Origin: Chitinophagales bacterium
Lineage (GTDB): Bacteria; Bacteroidota; Bacteroidia; Chitinophagales; UBA10324
DNA length: 17,322 nucleotides
Direction of reading: 5' to 3'
Assembly (NCBI GenBank): GCA_013695775.1
Contig: JACCZV010000187.1
Location: 1-17,322 of the forward strand
The translations under genes were made by a program, and so were the position numbers. The notes below the pieces were generated by a model. The model saw only the letters and a program-made list of their open reading frames with translations, made no database searches and was not told where the DNA came from. Positions 1 to 5,790 of the stretch are shown here, one piece after another. How positions within the stretch are numbered: position 1 is the stretch's first letter; each line of letters starts with the position of its first letter.

Positions 1-1
1 A

Positions 2-364
2 GACAGCATTAGAACGGCCGAGGAGGATTATAATCCTATCGAAATTGATTGTTATTTGATTAATTTAGAGAAAACTGCACAGGAAGATACAGAGCATGAC
101 GCAGCAAATGACAGGTTGTTGAGGTTGTGGCCGATTCCTGCGTCAAAGTTTTTTCTAATTAGCTATAACGAGGCTGGAAATAAAGAGGATATCAGCATAC
201 AGGTTACTAATATTATTGGCCAGGTAATTTATTCTAAAGACTTTATAAATACCGATGTTCTGAACACGGAAATTAATTGTCAGAAATGGCATGAAGGGGC
301 CTATATCGTAACATTAAAGAAGGGTAAACAATCATATAGCGAGAAGATTATTATAGGCCGATAA
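2..364 (+). CDS. C-terminal part of a secreted protein with a T9SS type A sorting domain (5' end outside window)
   Basis: The reading frame is open from the first bases of the window, so this is the end of a longer gene; a TTG at 56 is an internal codon, not a credible start. The last ~80 residues look like the type A C-terminal sorting domain that directs Bacteroidota proteins through the type IX secretion system. Visible elements are a WPIPASKFFLI segment (a variant of the usual Y/F-P-N-P-A-x-x-x-x-x-I), a central NIIGQVIYS strand, WHEGAYIVTL and a terminal KIIIGR. This domain is normally removed at the cell surface when the cargo is released or anchored. The functional part of the protein lies upstream and cannot be named. 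The Asn of the PNP motif is Ile here, an acceptable variant. The family call is fairly sure; the function is unknown. Confidence 0.75.
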   Translation, partial: DSIRTAEEDYNPIEIDCYLINLEKTAQEDTEHDAANDRLLRLWPIPASKFFLISYNEAGNKEDISIQVTNIIGQVIYSKDFINTDVLNTEINCQKWHEGAYIVTLKKGKQSYSEKIIIGR

Positions 365-412
365 TCTTTATACTAAAAAAAACAGACTGAAATATTTTCT
401 TGTATTAAAGTG

Positions 413-1147
413 TTAGAGCATGTCAAATAAACCTGCAGGAATGGTATCCATTACTGCAATATTTGTAAGTTTTCCTACATCGGGACCCCGATCATCCGAT
501 AGAAGTAAGTTTCCGTAAGGCTGATAATTATGCCATGGGCAACTCAAGTCGGGTTGAGTACTATTCCGCTTTTCAAAATAATCCCACTGAGTTACTAAAT
601 AACTTTCACGGCTTACATATACCTTGTACTTGTTTTCCGGCGTAATACCCACTTTATCAAAAGTTATCTCCAGTTGAAAGCATGAATTTCCCTTCCCATC
701 ATTTGCAATTCCCTGATATAAAAGAGTTACCCCAGGGTCGTGAAGCTTAAAAGGCATGATGAGCCAATAACTATCATTTGCCCAGATTTTATACGCCCGA
801 TCCATATAATATGCATTGCTGTCGGAGTTCGAGAGTTCTATACAGTCACTGTAAACCTTTCCATGAAGATTATTGAGATTGGTGAGAATAACCAGTTTTT
901 TTGATGGAATTTCGATCCGCACATTTCCACTCCACTTATCCCAATGCAGCGTTCGCTTATCGAAAAAAGTCCATCGAAGGTAATGCATGCTGTCCCAATT
1001 TGCTTTACCACCCATTGCATGCACTACAGAGTCAGCAATAGCGCTGGCTCTTTTATCAATCTCACCACTTTGGCCCAAAAGAAGGAAAGGTGTAAATAAG
1101 AAAGTAGAAATAAAAAATTGTTTTAGCATCTTATTTAAGTGTTTCAA
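413..1147 (-). CDS. Exported protein of unknown function, possibly LolA-like/DUF6503-like
   Basis: This is a 244-residue protein with an N-terminal signal sequence: Lys/Asn-rich n-region, hydrophobic core at residues 11-24, and likely cleavage near LLLG-Q26. There is no lipobox Cys, so a periplasmic or outer-membrane-associated soluble protein is more likely than a lipoprotein. The mature start has a DKRASAIADSVVHAMGG helix followed by W51, a W59-TFF strand and many aromatic beta strands. That pattern recalls the small Bacteroidota outer-membrane-lipoprotein-sorting-like families (I think of DUF6503), but this is from memory and unverified. The Met at residue 7 is an alternative start and would leave a shorter n-region. 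The gene converges on the T9SS-tagged gene to its left and lies 78 bases downstream of the pterin synthase on the same strand. No catalytic motif is recognisable. Confidence 0.65.
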   Translation of the reverse strand: MKHLNKMLKQFFISTFLFTPFLLLGQSGEIDKRASAIADSVVHAMGGKANWDSMHYLRWTFFDKRTLHWDKWSGNVRIEIPSKKLVILTNLNNLHGKVYSDCIELSNSDSNAYYMDRAYKIWANDSYWLIMPFKLHDPGVTLLYQGIANDGKGNSCFQLEITFDKVGITPENKYKVYVSRESYLVTQWDYFEKRNSTQPDLSCPWHNYQPYGNLLLSDDRGPDVGKLTNIAVMDTIPAGLFDML

Positions 1148-1182
1148 TGTAATTTAATAACTCATTTTATATCCTAATACAT

Positions 1183-1200
1183 CCTGCAATTCCTTGCAGG
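1183..1200 (-). terminator. Hairpin downstream of the pterin synthase gene, weak terminator candidate
   Basis: CCTGCAA (1183-1189) and TTGCAGG (1194-1200) form a perfect 7-bp stem with a four-base loop, 26 bases past the stop of the minus-strand pterin synthase and upstream of the next minus-strand gene. The sequence that follows on the minus strand is A/T-rich but has no clean U run, so termination may be weak or the hairpin may only stabilise an mRNA end. Confidence 0.4.
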
Positions 1201-1225
1201 GGTTCACCGGAGGAAGTATTATAAG

Positions 1226-1633
1226 TTAAGCCGGGTACTCAACAAAATTCCTCTCGGTTTCATAGAGCCTTATTACAATATCATATTTCATATCCAGCCG
1301 TTTCCGGATAATTTCATGAATTATAAAAGCGATGTTTTCCGCCGTCGGATTAAGATTTCTGAATTCTTCGGTATCCTCATTCAGATTCTTGTGATCAAAC
1401 TTTTCCAGTACCTCCTTGCGAATGATCTCCTTTAAAAATTTAAGATCGAGCAAATAGCCAGTCTCCGGATCAACCTCCCCGGTTATTTTTACTTCAAGAT
1501 TGTAATTATGTCCATGATACAATGGATTACTGCATAAACCAAATATTTCAGAATTCTTTTGATCATCCCAATCTTTCCGATAAAGCCGGTGTGCCGCATT
1601 GAATTGTTCTTTTCTGAAGATAGAAATGCGCAT
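1226..1633 (-). CDS. 6-pyruvoyl-tetrahydropterin synthase / 6-carboxytetrahydropterin synthase (PTPS/QueD family)
   Basis: This 135-residue protein matches the T-fold pterin synthases, which act on 7,8-dihydroneopterin triphosphate. The zinc ligands are H15 (in FNAAHRL), H40 and H42 (in YHGHNYN). The catalytic residues are C34, D80 and H81 (in FDHKNLN), and the pterin-anchoring Glu is E125 (in LYETE). PTAENIA at 96-102 is the other conserved block. These positions keep the spacing I remember for rat PTPS with a constant offset of 8. The Cys lies five residues before HGH (C-x5-HGH), the pattern associated with PTPS-II (biopterin-type) enzymes, whereas E. coli QueD has C-x3-HGH. Both 6-pyruvoyl-tetrahydropterin and 6-carboxytetrahydropterin (queuosine) products are therefore possible, and no queC, queE or folE neighbour settles the matter. 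The ATG start is followed directly by a proper first beta strand; no Shine-Dalgarno is evident. The gene is divergent from holB. Confidence 0.9.
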   Translation of the reverse strand: MRISIFRKEQFNAAHRLYRKDWDDQKNSEIFGLCSNPLYHGHNYNLEVKITGEVDPETGYLLDLKFLKEIIRKEVLEKFDHKNLNEDTEEFRNLNPTAENIAFIIHEIIRKRLDMKYDIVIRLYETERNFVEYPA

Positions 1634-1939
1634 ATGTATCAGGTTATCACGCGGGTTTTTTTAAAAAATATTCAATTAATTCTTTGGAATAATTTAGTTA
1701 GACTGATACTTTCAGAATGTAAAAATTTAACAGACTTTTTGGGTTCACGGGGGCTAAGCCATTCAAAGGTATAAGATCCAATCGGAATGGAATCGAACCC
1801 TGGGTCATAGATCATGTTAGTTGAGCGGAGTCGAACTGCGAACAACGTCATTTGAGCTTTGTCCCAAAGACGCATATCCCAGTGGGCGGAGTCGAACTCC
1901 TCCCTCTTCGCAACAGCATAAAGATTAATTTTACCTGCC
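1634..1939. other. Intergenic spacer between divergent pterin synthase and holB genes
   Basis: This stretch of ~306 bases holds no credible gene. The half next to the pterin synthase (about 1634-1740) is very A/T-rich and should carry its minus-strand promoter, but no good -33/-7 pair is visible. The half next to holB is more G/C-rich and holds two copies of a gcggagtcgaact repeat. A TAATTTTA sequence at 1926-1933 resembles a -7 element but lies almost on the holB start, so I do not call it. Confidence 0.6.
1823..1900. repeat. Pair of REP-like elements sharing gcggagtcgaact
   Basis: The 13-mer gcggagtcgaact occurs at 1825-1837 and again at 1886-1898, exactly 61 bases apart. The second copy is embedded in a short palindrome, GGAGT-CGA-ACTCC (1888-1900). 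Sequences of the form TTCGACTCCGCTCA are, from memory, a frequent intergenic repeat in Bacteroidota and other genomes. The intervening bases do not match a transposase or a tRNA. Function is unknown; these may be remnants of REP/RAYT-type mobile palindromes. Confidence 0.5.
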
Positions 1940-3073
1940 ATGTTTTTTAAAGATGTCATTGGGCAGCAAGCAGTCAAAGACAAGTTAATAAGAAGCGTAA
2001 AGGAGCAACGTGTAAGTCACACTCAACTTTTTCTTGGTTCTGAAGGTACTGGAAACCTCTCACTAGCCCTGGCTTTTGCGCAATATGTCAACTGCGAGAA
2101 AAGACCGGATGCCGATTCATGTGGGAAATGTACATCCTGCATAAAAGCGCAAAAACTAATACACCCTGATGTTCACTTTACTTTTCCAACAATCAAAGCA
2201 AAAGATCGAAATGCGTTGAGTTCTGAATATATGAAAGAATGGCGAGCTGCTCTTTTAGAAAATCCATATCTTAATTACCTGGATTGGGTTACCCGTATTG
2301 CCGAAGAAAACAAACAGGGCAACATAAGTGCGGATGAATGCAGGGAGGTGTTCAGCAAACTTAGCTTGAAAGTGTTTGAATCAGAATACAAAATATTGAT
2401 CCTTTGGATGCCTGAACGCCTTGGAAAAGAGGGTAATATCTTACTTAAATTATTTGAAGAGCCTTCCGAAAAAACACTTATCCTGCTGGTGGCAGAAAAC
2501 CTAAACCTTTTATTGCCAACCATCATATCACGAAGCCAGGTGCTTCAAATACCAAGAATTGATGACAATTCATTAATTGATGTTCTGATAAACCGACATG
2601 ACCTTAGCAGACAAAATGCTGCGAGAATAGTGAGGCGTGCCGATGGTAATTATCATGAAGCACTGCGGCTGATCAATCAGGTTGAAGACAACAACCAGGA
2701 ACTTTTTAACCAATGGATGCAAGTGCTCTATAAGAATGATATTTCTGAACTGGTGAAGTGGGTTGAGGACATTGCACAGATAGGCAGGGAGAATCAAAAA
2801 AGTTTTTTTCGGTATGGCCTTGAATTTCTACACGAATGCATTCTGATGCAGCAGGTGGGCCAGCAACAATCGCGGTTGCAGGAAGAAGAGAAACGGTTAG
2901 CCACATGGCTCTCACAACACATGCGCATAGAGGACTGGCAGCAAATGGCGGAGAGCTTCGATAATTCGCATTATCATATAGAGAGAAATGCACACCCAAA
3001 AATCCTTTATATGAACCTTTCATTAAGGTTAATGAGAATGATCAGCAGGAAAAAATTATCTTTATCGGCTTGA
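1940..3073 (+). CDS. holB: DNA polymerase III subunit delta' (clamp-loader AAA+ protein)
   Basis: This 377-residue protein has the delta'/tau-type AAA+ fold that opens and loads the replication sliding clamp. The start FFKDVIGQQAVKDKL is the typical box II region. The degenerate Walker A loop GSEGTGNLSLA covers residues 33-43 and has Asn39 where an ATPase would have Lys. A four-Cys zinc module follows at C52, C61, C64 and C67. LLKLFEEPSEKT is the Walker B/sensor-adjacent helix region with the usual EEP, and TIISRSQVLQIP near residue 195 is the conserved SRx (arginine finger-like) motif. Loss of the Walker A Lys fits a delta' subunit, which need not hydrolyse ATP. The C-terminal ~150 residues are the helical collar domain. 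ricT begins 77 bases downstream on the same strand, a linkage also seen in Bacillus (holB-yaaT). Confidence 0.92.
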   Translation: MFFKDVIGQQAVKDKLIRSVKEQRVSHTQLFLGSEGTGNLSLALAFAQYVNCEKRPDADSCGKCTSCIKAQKLIHPDVHFTFPTIKAKDRNALSSEYMKEWRAALLENPYLNYLDWVTRIAEENKQGNISADECREVFSKLSLKVFESEYKILILWMPERLGKEGNILLKLFEEPSEKTLILLVAENLNLLLPTIISRSQVLQIPRIDDNSLIDVLINRHDLSRQNAARIVRRADGNYHEALRLINQVEDNNQELFNQWMQVLYKNDISELVKWVEDIAQIGRENQKSFFRYGLEFLHECILMQQVGQQQSRLQEEEKRLATWLSQHMRIEDWQQMAESFDNSHYHIERNAHPKILYMNLSLRLMRMISRKKLSLSA

Positions 3074-3150
3074 ACTAAAGTGGATTAGTAAAAATATATT
3101 AGTTGAGATATTTTGTTTGCCAGTCTGCATTATAATAATTATTTCTGAGG

Positions 3151-4311
3151 ATGGGATGTAATGGATGTAGCACCGGAGTGAATGGAAAACCTTCCGGATG
3201 CAGAAGCAATGGGAGTTGCAGCAATGGGGGATGTAACCGTTTAAATGTCTTTGACTGGCTGGCCGATATTCCTGTAGCCGACGAAATTGATGCTTCCCGA
3301 TTTGTTGAAGTCAGCTTCAAAAATGGAGCACATAAAGAGTTTTATAGAAACATACATCACCTGCTACTCGATACACATGATATTATAGTGGTCGAAAGTG
3401 GAACCGGCGGCTATGATGTAGGTGTGGTATCTCTCTCAGGAGAGCTGGTAAAGCTACAAATGAAACGAAAGAGGGTCCCTGAGAATTCTGACGATGTCAA
3501 AGGAGTCATCCGCAAGGCCAATGAATACGATCTTATAAAGTGGGAGGAGGCTCGTGCATTTGATCGCCAAACAATGATTCGTGCCCGAGCCATTGCCAGG
3601 CAGATGAACCTTAACATGAAGATTGGAGATGTAGAATACCAGGGTGACGGGAAAAAGGCGACATTCTATTATACATCCGATGAGCGGGTAGATTTTCGGG
3701 AGCTTATAAAAGTATTTGCTAAAGAATTTCATATAAAAGTGGCGATGCATCAGATCGGGGCACGCCAGGAAGCCGGCCGAGTGGGGGGCATCGGATCCTG
3801 CGGCAGGGAGCTGTGTTGTAGCACCTGGCTTACCGATTTCAAAACCGTATCTACCACTGCTGCACGCTATCAGCAACTAAGCATTAATCAGGCGAAGCTT
3901 TCCGGCCAATGCGGAAGGTTAAAATGCTGTCTTAATTATGAACTTGATACTTATCTCGATGCACTTCATGATTTTCCGCAACATGTAGATAAAATTGAAA
4001 CAGAGGCAGGTATCGCTTTTCTACAGAAAACGGACATATTTAAGAGACTGCTATGGTTCTCTTATAGGGATAGCACGGTCTATCATCCACTTGCCGTTGA
4101 GCGGGTGAAAGAGATTGCTGAAATGAATAAAAATGGAAATAAACCCACTGATTTAGGCGCCCTGAAACTCATGCCGGTAAAGGAGACATATGAATTTACG
4201 GATGTTGTTGGCCAAACAACCCTCGCAGCCCTTGAAAAAAATCCTAAGAAGAAGAAACGAAAAAATAAAGGTAATAGCAGGCCGCAAAACAATTGGCCTC
4301 CCAAAGATTAA
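3151..4311 (+). CDS. ricT: PSP1-domain protein RicT (YaaT) with Cys-rich N-terminus
   Basis: This 386-residue protein belongs to the PSP1/RicT family. In Bacillus subtilis RicT joins RicA and RicF in an iron-sulfur complex that modulates RNase Y mRNA processing, sporulation and biofilm formation. Residues 1-37 carry five Cys (C3, C6, C17, C23, C28) before VFDWL. The PSP1 core then runs to about 280 and contains GSCGRELCCSTW (C217, C222, C223) and GQCGRLKCCLNYE (C254, C259, C260), the family's characteristic Cys clusters. The C-terminus is rich in Lys (about 366-375), suggesting RNA or membrane-surface contact. The Cys-rich N-terminus is, as I remember it, usual in Bacteroidota but absent from the Bacillus protein. 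The ATG at 3151 is the only start that keeps this segment; a GAGG abuts it too closely to be a good ribosome site. The gene lies between holB and gldH on one strand. Confidence 0.9.
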   Translation: MGCNGCSTGVNGKPSGCRSNGSCSNGGCNRLNVFDWLADIPVADEIDASRFVEVSFKNGAHKEFYRNIHHLLLDTHDIIVVESGTGGYDVGVVSLSGELVKLQMKRKRVPENSDDVKGVIRKANEYDLIKWEEARAFDRQTMIRARAIARQMNLNMKIGDVEYQGDGKKATFYYTSDERVDFRELIKVFAKEFHIKVAMHQIGARQEAGRVGGIGSCGRELCCSTWLTDFKTVSTTAARYQQLSINQAKLSGQCGRLKCCLNYELDTYLDALHDFPQHVDKIETEAGIAFLQKTDIFKRLLWFSYRDSTVYHPLAVERVKEIAEMNKNGNKPTDLGALKLMPVKETYEFTDVVGQTTLAALEKNPKKKKRKNKGNSRPQNNWPPKD

Positions 4312-4397
4312 AGACACATTATCATTTTCGTTGTAATAGCGAACTTACCGATGAGGTGCGGATAAGATGGTTAGTCAAAACATATGTAAACTCACCT

Positions 4398-4420
4398 CAC
4401 TAGTCAATACTTTGCTAGTG
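4398..4420. repeat. Bulged hairpin upstream of gldH
   Basis: CACTAG (4398-4403) pairs with CTAGTG (4415-4420). Inside this, CAA (4405-4407) pairs with TTG (4412-4414), with one bulged T and a TACT loop, making a 9-bp stem. It lies about 90 bases after the ricT stop and overlaps the proposed -33 element of gldH. There is no U run after it, so an operator or weak attenuator is as likely as a terminator. Confidence 0.4.
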
Positions 4421-4439
4421 ATCTGTTATAATAAAATTG
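4411..4439 (+). promoter_or_regulatory. Candidate Bacteroidota promoter for gldH
   Basis: A -33 TTTG (4411-4414) is followed after 17 bases by TAAAATTG (4432-4439), which matches the Bacteroidota -7 consensus TAnnTTTG at all but one position. Transcription would start just upstream of the GTG codon and leave a leader of about 10 bases. The spacing is at the short end for this promoter class. Confidence 0.35.
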
Positions 4440-4455
4440 TAGAATAATCGCTATC

Positions 4456-4968
4456 GTGAACAAAGGGTTTTTTAAATTCATAGCCGCATCTGCTCTTTCC
4501 GCTTTCATCATTTTATTTTTTACCGCATGCGAAAAGAATCGCATATATGAGAAAAACATCACCATCGAAGAATATAGATGGGACAGCAAGGCAGTTGTTT
4601 CTTATAAAATAGATATTATAGATACCTCTGTACTATATAATATTTATATTAATGTCCGTCACGCAGATCTCTATCCCTTTCAAAATATCTGGTTGGTTAT
4701 TGGTACACAATATCCTGATGGCACAGAAGCCTCCCGTCGTGTTGAAATCATGCTCGCCAACGATGAGGGTAAATGGTACGGGGAAGGATTAGGAGATATT
4801 TGGGATTATAGAACTCTTATACAGGAAAACGCCTTTTTTACACAACAAGGGGTTTATGTCTTTACGCTTGAGCAAAACATGCGGCAGGATCCACTTCCTG
4901 GAATCATGGCAGTAGGTTTGCGCATTGAGAATAGCGGTTTAAAGAAGGCCGGTGGAGCTATACCCTAA
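4456..4968 (+). CDS. gldH: Gliding motility lipoprotein GldH
   Basis: This 170-residue protein resembles GldH, an outer-membrane lipoprotein needed for gliding and associated with the T9SS/gliding apparatus in Flavobacterium. The N-terminus is a lipoprotein signal peptide with a hydrophobic stretch at residues 8-22 and an FTAC lipobox; C25 is the lipidated residue. The mature protein continues with the family-typical N/K-rich lead-in and W42, then beta strands including VSYKIDI, YNIYINVRHADLYPFQNIW and GIMAVGLRIE. The PFxNxW segment with the NVRHxDxYP context is the best family signature. Translation starts at GTG (4456), the only start that gives a full signal peptide. The gene follows ricT after 144 bases, an arrangement I recall from other Bacteroidota. 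Presence of GldH does not prove that the organism glides. Confidence 0.85.
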   Translation: MNKGFFKFIAASALSAFIILFFTACEKNRIYEKNITIEEYRWDSKAVVSYKIDIIDTSVLYNIYINVRHADLYPFQNIWLVIGTQYPDGTEASRRVEIMLANDEGKWYGEGLGDIWDYRTLIQENAFFTQQGVYVFTLEQNMRQDPLPGIMAVGLRIENSGLKKAGGAIP

Positions 4969-5080
4969 GTATCAGGTTCACTTTATACCTGTGCAACCCT
5001 TACAAATTTTATCTTAATAATGGGTGCATCTTTATTTGATCAATTCACGCAAGGGATGTTTAAAAACGACATAAAAAAAT

Positions 5081-5111
5081 TTTGCTCATAGTTTCTATCC
5101 CATTACTTTTA
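5081..5111 (+). promoter_or_regulatory. Candidate Bacteroidota promoter for the O-methyltransferase gene
   Basis: TTTG (5081-5084), a 19-base spacer and TACTTTTA (5104-5111) match the -33/-7 pattern, with only the last base of the -7 element differing. The start codon at 5123 would leave a leader of only a few bases, so the mRNA would be nearly leaderless. The rest of the 154-base gldH-methyltransferase gap is A/T-rich and shows no clear terminator. Confidence 0.45.
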
Positions 5112-5122
5112 AAACTTAACTA

Positions 5123-5758
5123 ATGCACTTTTTCCCCGAATCGCTTGAGCGCTACGCTGAAGACCATACCACATCTGAGTCTGAGCTGCTAAAGAAATTG
5201 AACCGCGAGACTCAAGCGCGCATTTACATGCCCCAAATGGTTTCAGGTCATTTGCAGGGACAGTTGCTGCGCATGATCAGCTTGCTTATAAGACCCAAAA
5301 GCATCCTGGAAATCGGCACATTCACGGGCTATTCCGCTATTTGCATGAGTGATGGTTTACAACCGGGGGGCACACTATATACCATTGATATAAATGAAGA
5401 ACTAAGAGAAATGGCAGAGCAGTACTTTAAGCAGGCTGGCATAAGTGAAAAGGTGAATTATAAAATTGGTGATGCCACGAATATAATTCCGGAGCTCAAT
5501 GCAACGTTTGATCTGGTGTTTATTGATGCGGATAAAATTAATTATTCTAAATATTACGAACTTGTTTTTGATAAAGTGAGAAGGGGTGGCGTTATACTTG
5601 CAGATAATGTGCTATGGAGCGGAAAGGTGATTGAAGAAGTGCGTGATGATGAAACAAATGCGCTGATAGCCTTCAATGATAGAATACAGCAAGATTCTCG
5701 GGTGGATAACGTTCTGCTTACACAACGCGATGGGTTGATGATGATCCGTAAAAAATGA
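5123..5758 (+). CDS. SAM-dependent O-methyltransferase (caffeoyl-CoA O-methyltransferase-like)
   Basis: This 211-residue class I methyltransferase belongs to the cation-dependent O-methyltransferase family (Pfam Methyltransf_3), which transfers a methyl group from S-adenosylmethionine to a hydroxyl on a small aromatic or related molecule. The glycine-rich SAM motif is ILEIGTFTGYSA at 61-72, and D89 in YTIDIN is the acidic residue expected to hold the SAM ribose. The divalent metal ligands are D135 in FIDADK and D161-N162 in LADNVLWSGKV. The length is usual for the bacterial members. The N-terminal helix with LNRETQARIYMPQMVSGHLQGQLL is also typical. The substrate cannot be inferred. The gene lies 32 bases upstream of the GH73 hydrolase and may be cotranscribed with it. 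Confidence 0.88.
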   Translation: MHFFPESLERYAEDHTTSESELLKKLNRETQARIYMPQMVSGHLQGQLLRMISLLIRPKSILEIGTFTGYSAICMSDGLQPGGTLYTIDINEELREMAEQYFKQAGISEKVNYKIGDATNIIPELNATFDLVFIDADKINYSKYYELVFDKVRRGGVILADNVLWSGKVIEEVRDDETNALIAFNDRIQQDSRVDNVLLTQRDGLMMIRKK

Positions 5759-5790
5759 TATTCTTAAAGACTTAAAAGCGTGTTTTATAT

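Noticed and set aside
56..364. Reading the left-edge T9SS domain as a complete 102-residue gene starting at TTG 56
   Set aside because: The frame is open to the window edge and sorting domains sit at the C-terminus of larger proteins, so it is a partial gene.
1789..1800. Minus-strand GGGTTCGATTCC, a tRNA T-loop-like sequence
   Set aside because: The flanking bases give only a mismatched T stem, and no acceptor, D or anticodon arms can be folded around it.
1672..1983. Minus-strand 103-codon open frame in the pterin synthase-holB spacer
   Set aside because: It begins at a TTG inside holB, overlaps the holB start by 44 bases, and runs through the two intergenic repeats. Its short KREEFDSAHW stretch only superficially resembles the pterin synthase N-terminus.
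2706..3023. 105-codon minus-strand frame within holB
   Set aside because: It lies wholly antisense to holB and its translation shows no recognisable structure.
4973..4991. CAGGT/ACCTG inverted repeat after gldH
   Set aside because: A 5-bp stem with a 9-base loop and no U tract is too weak to call a terminator.
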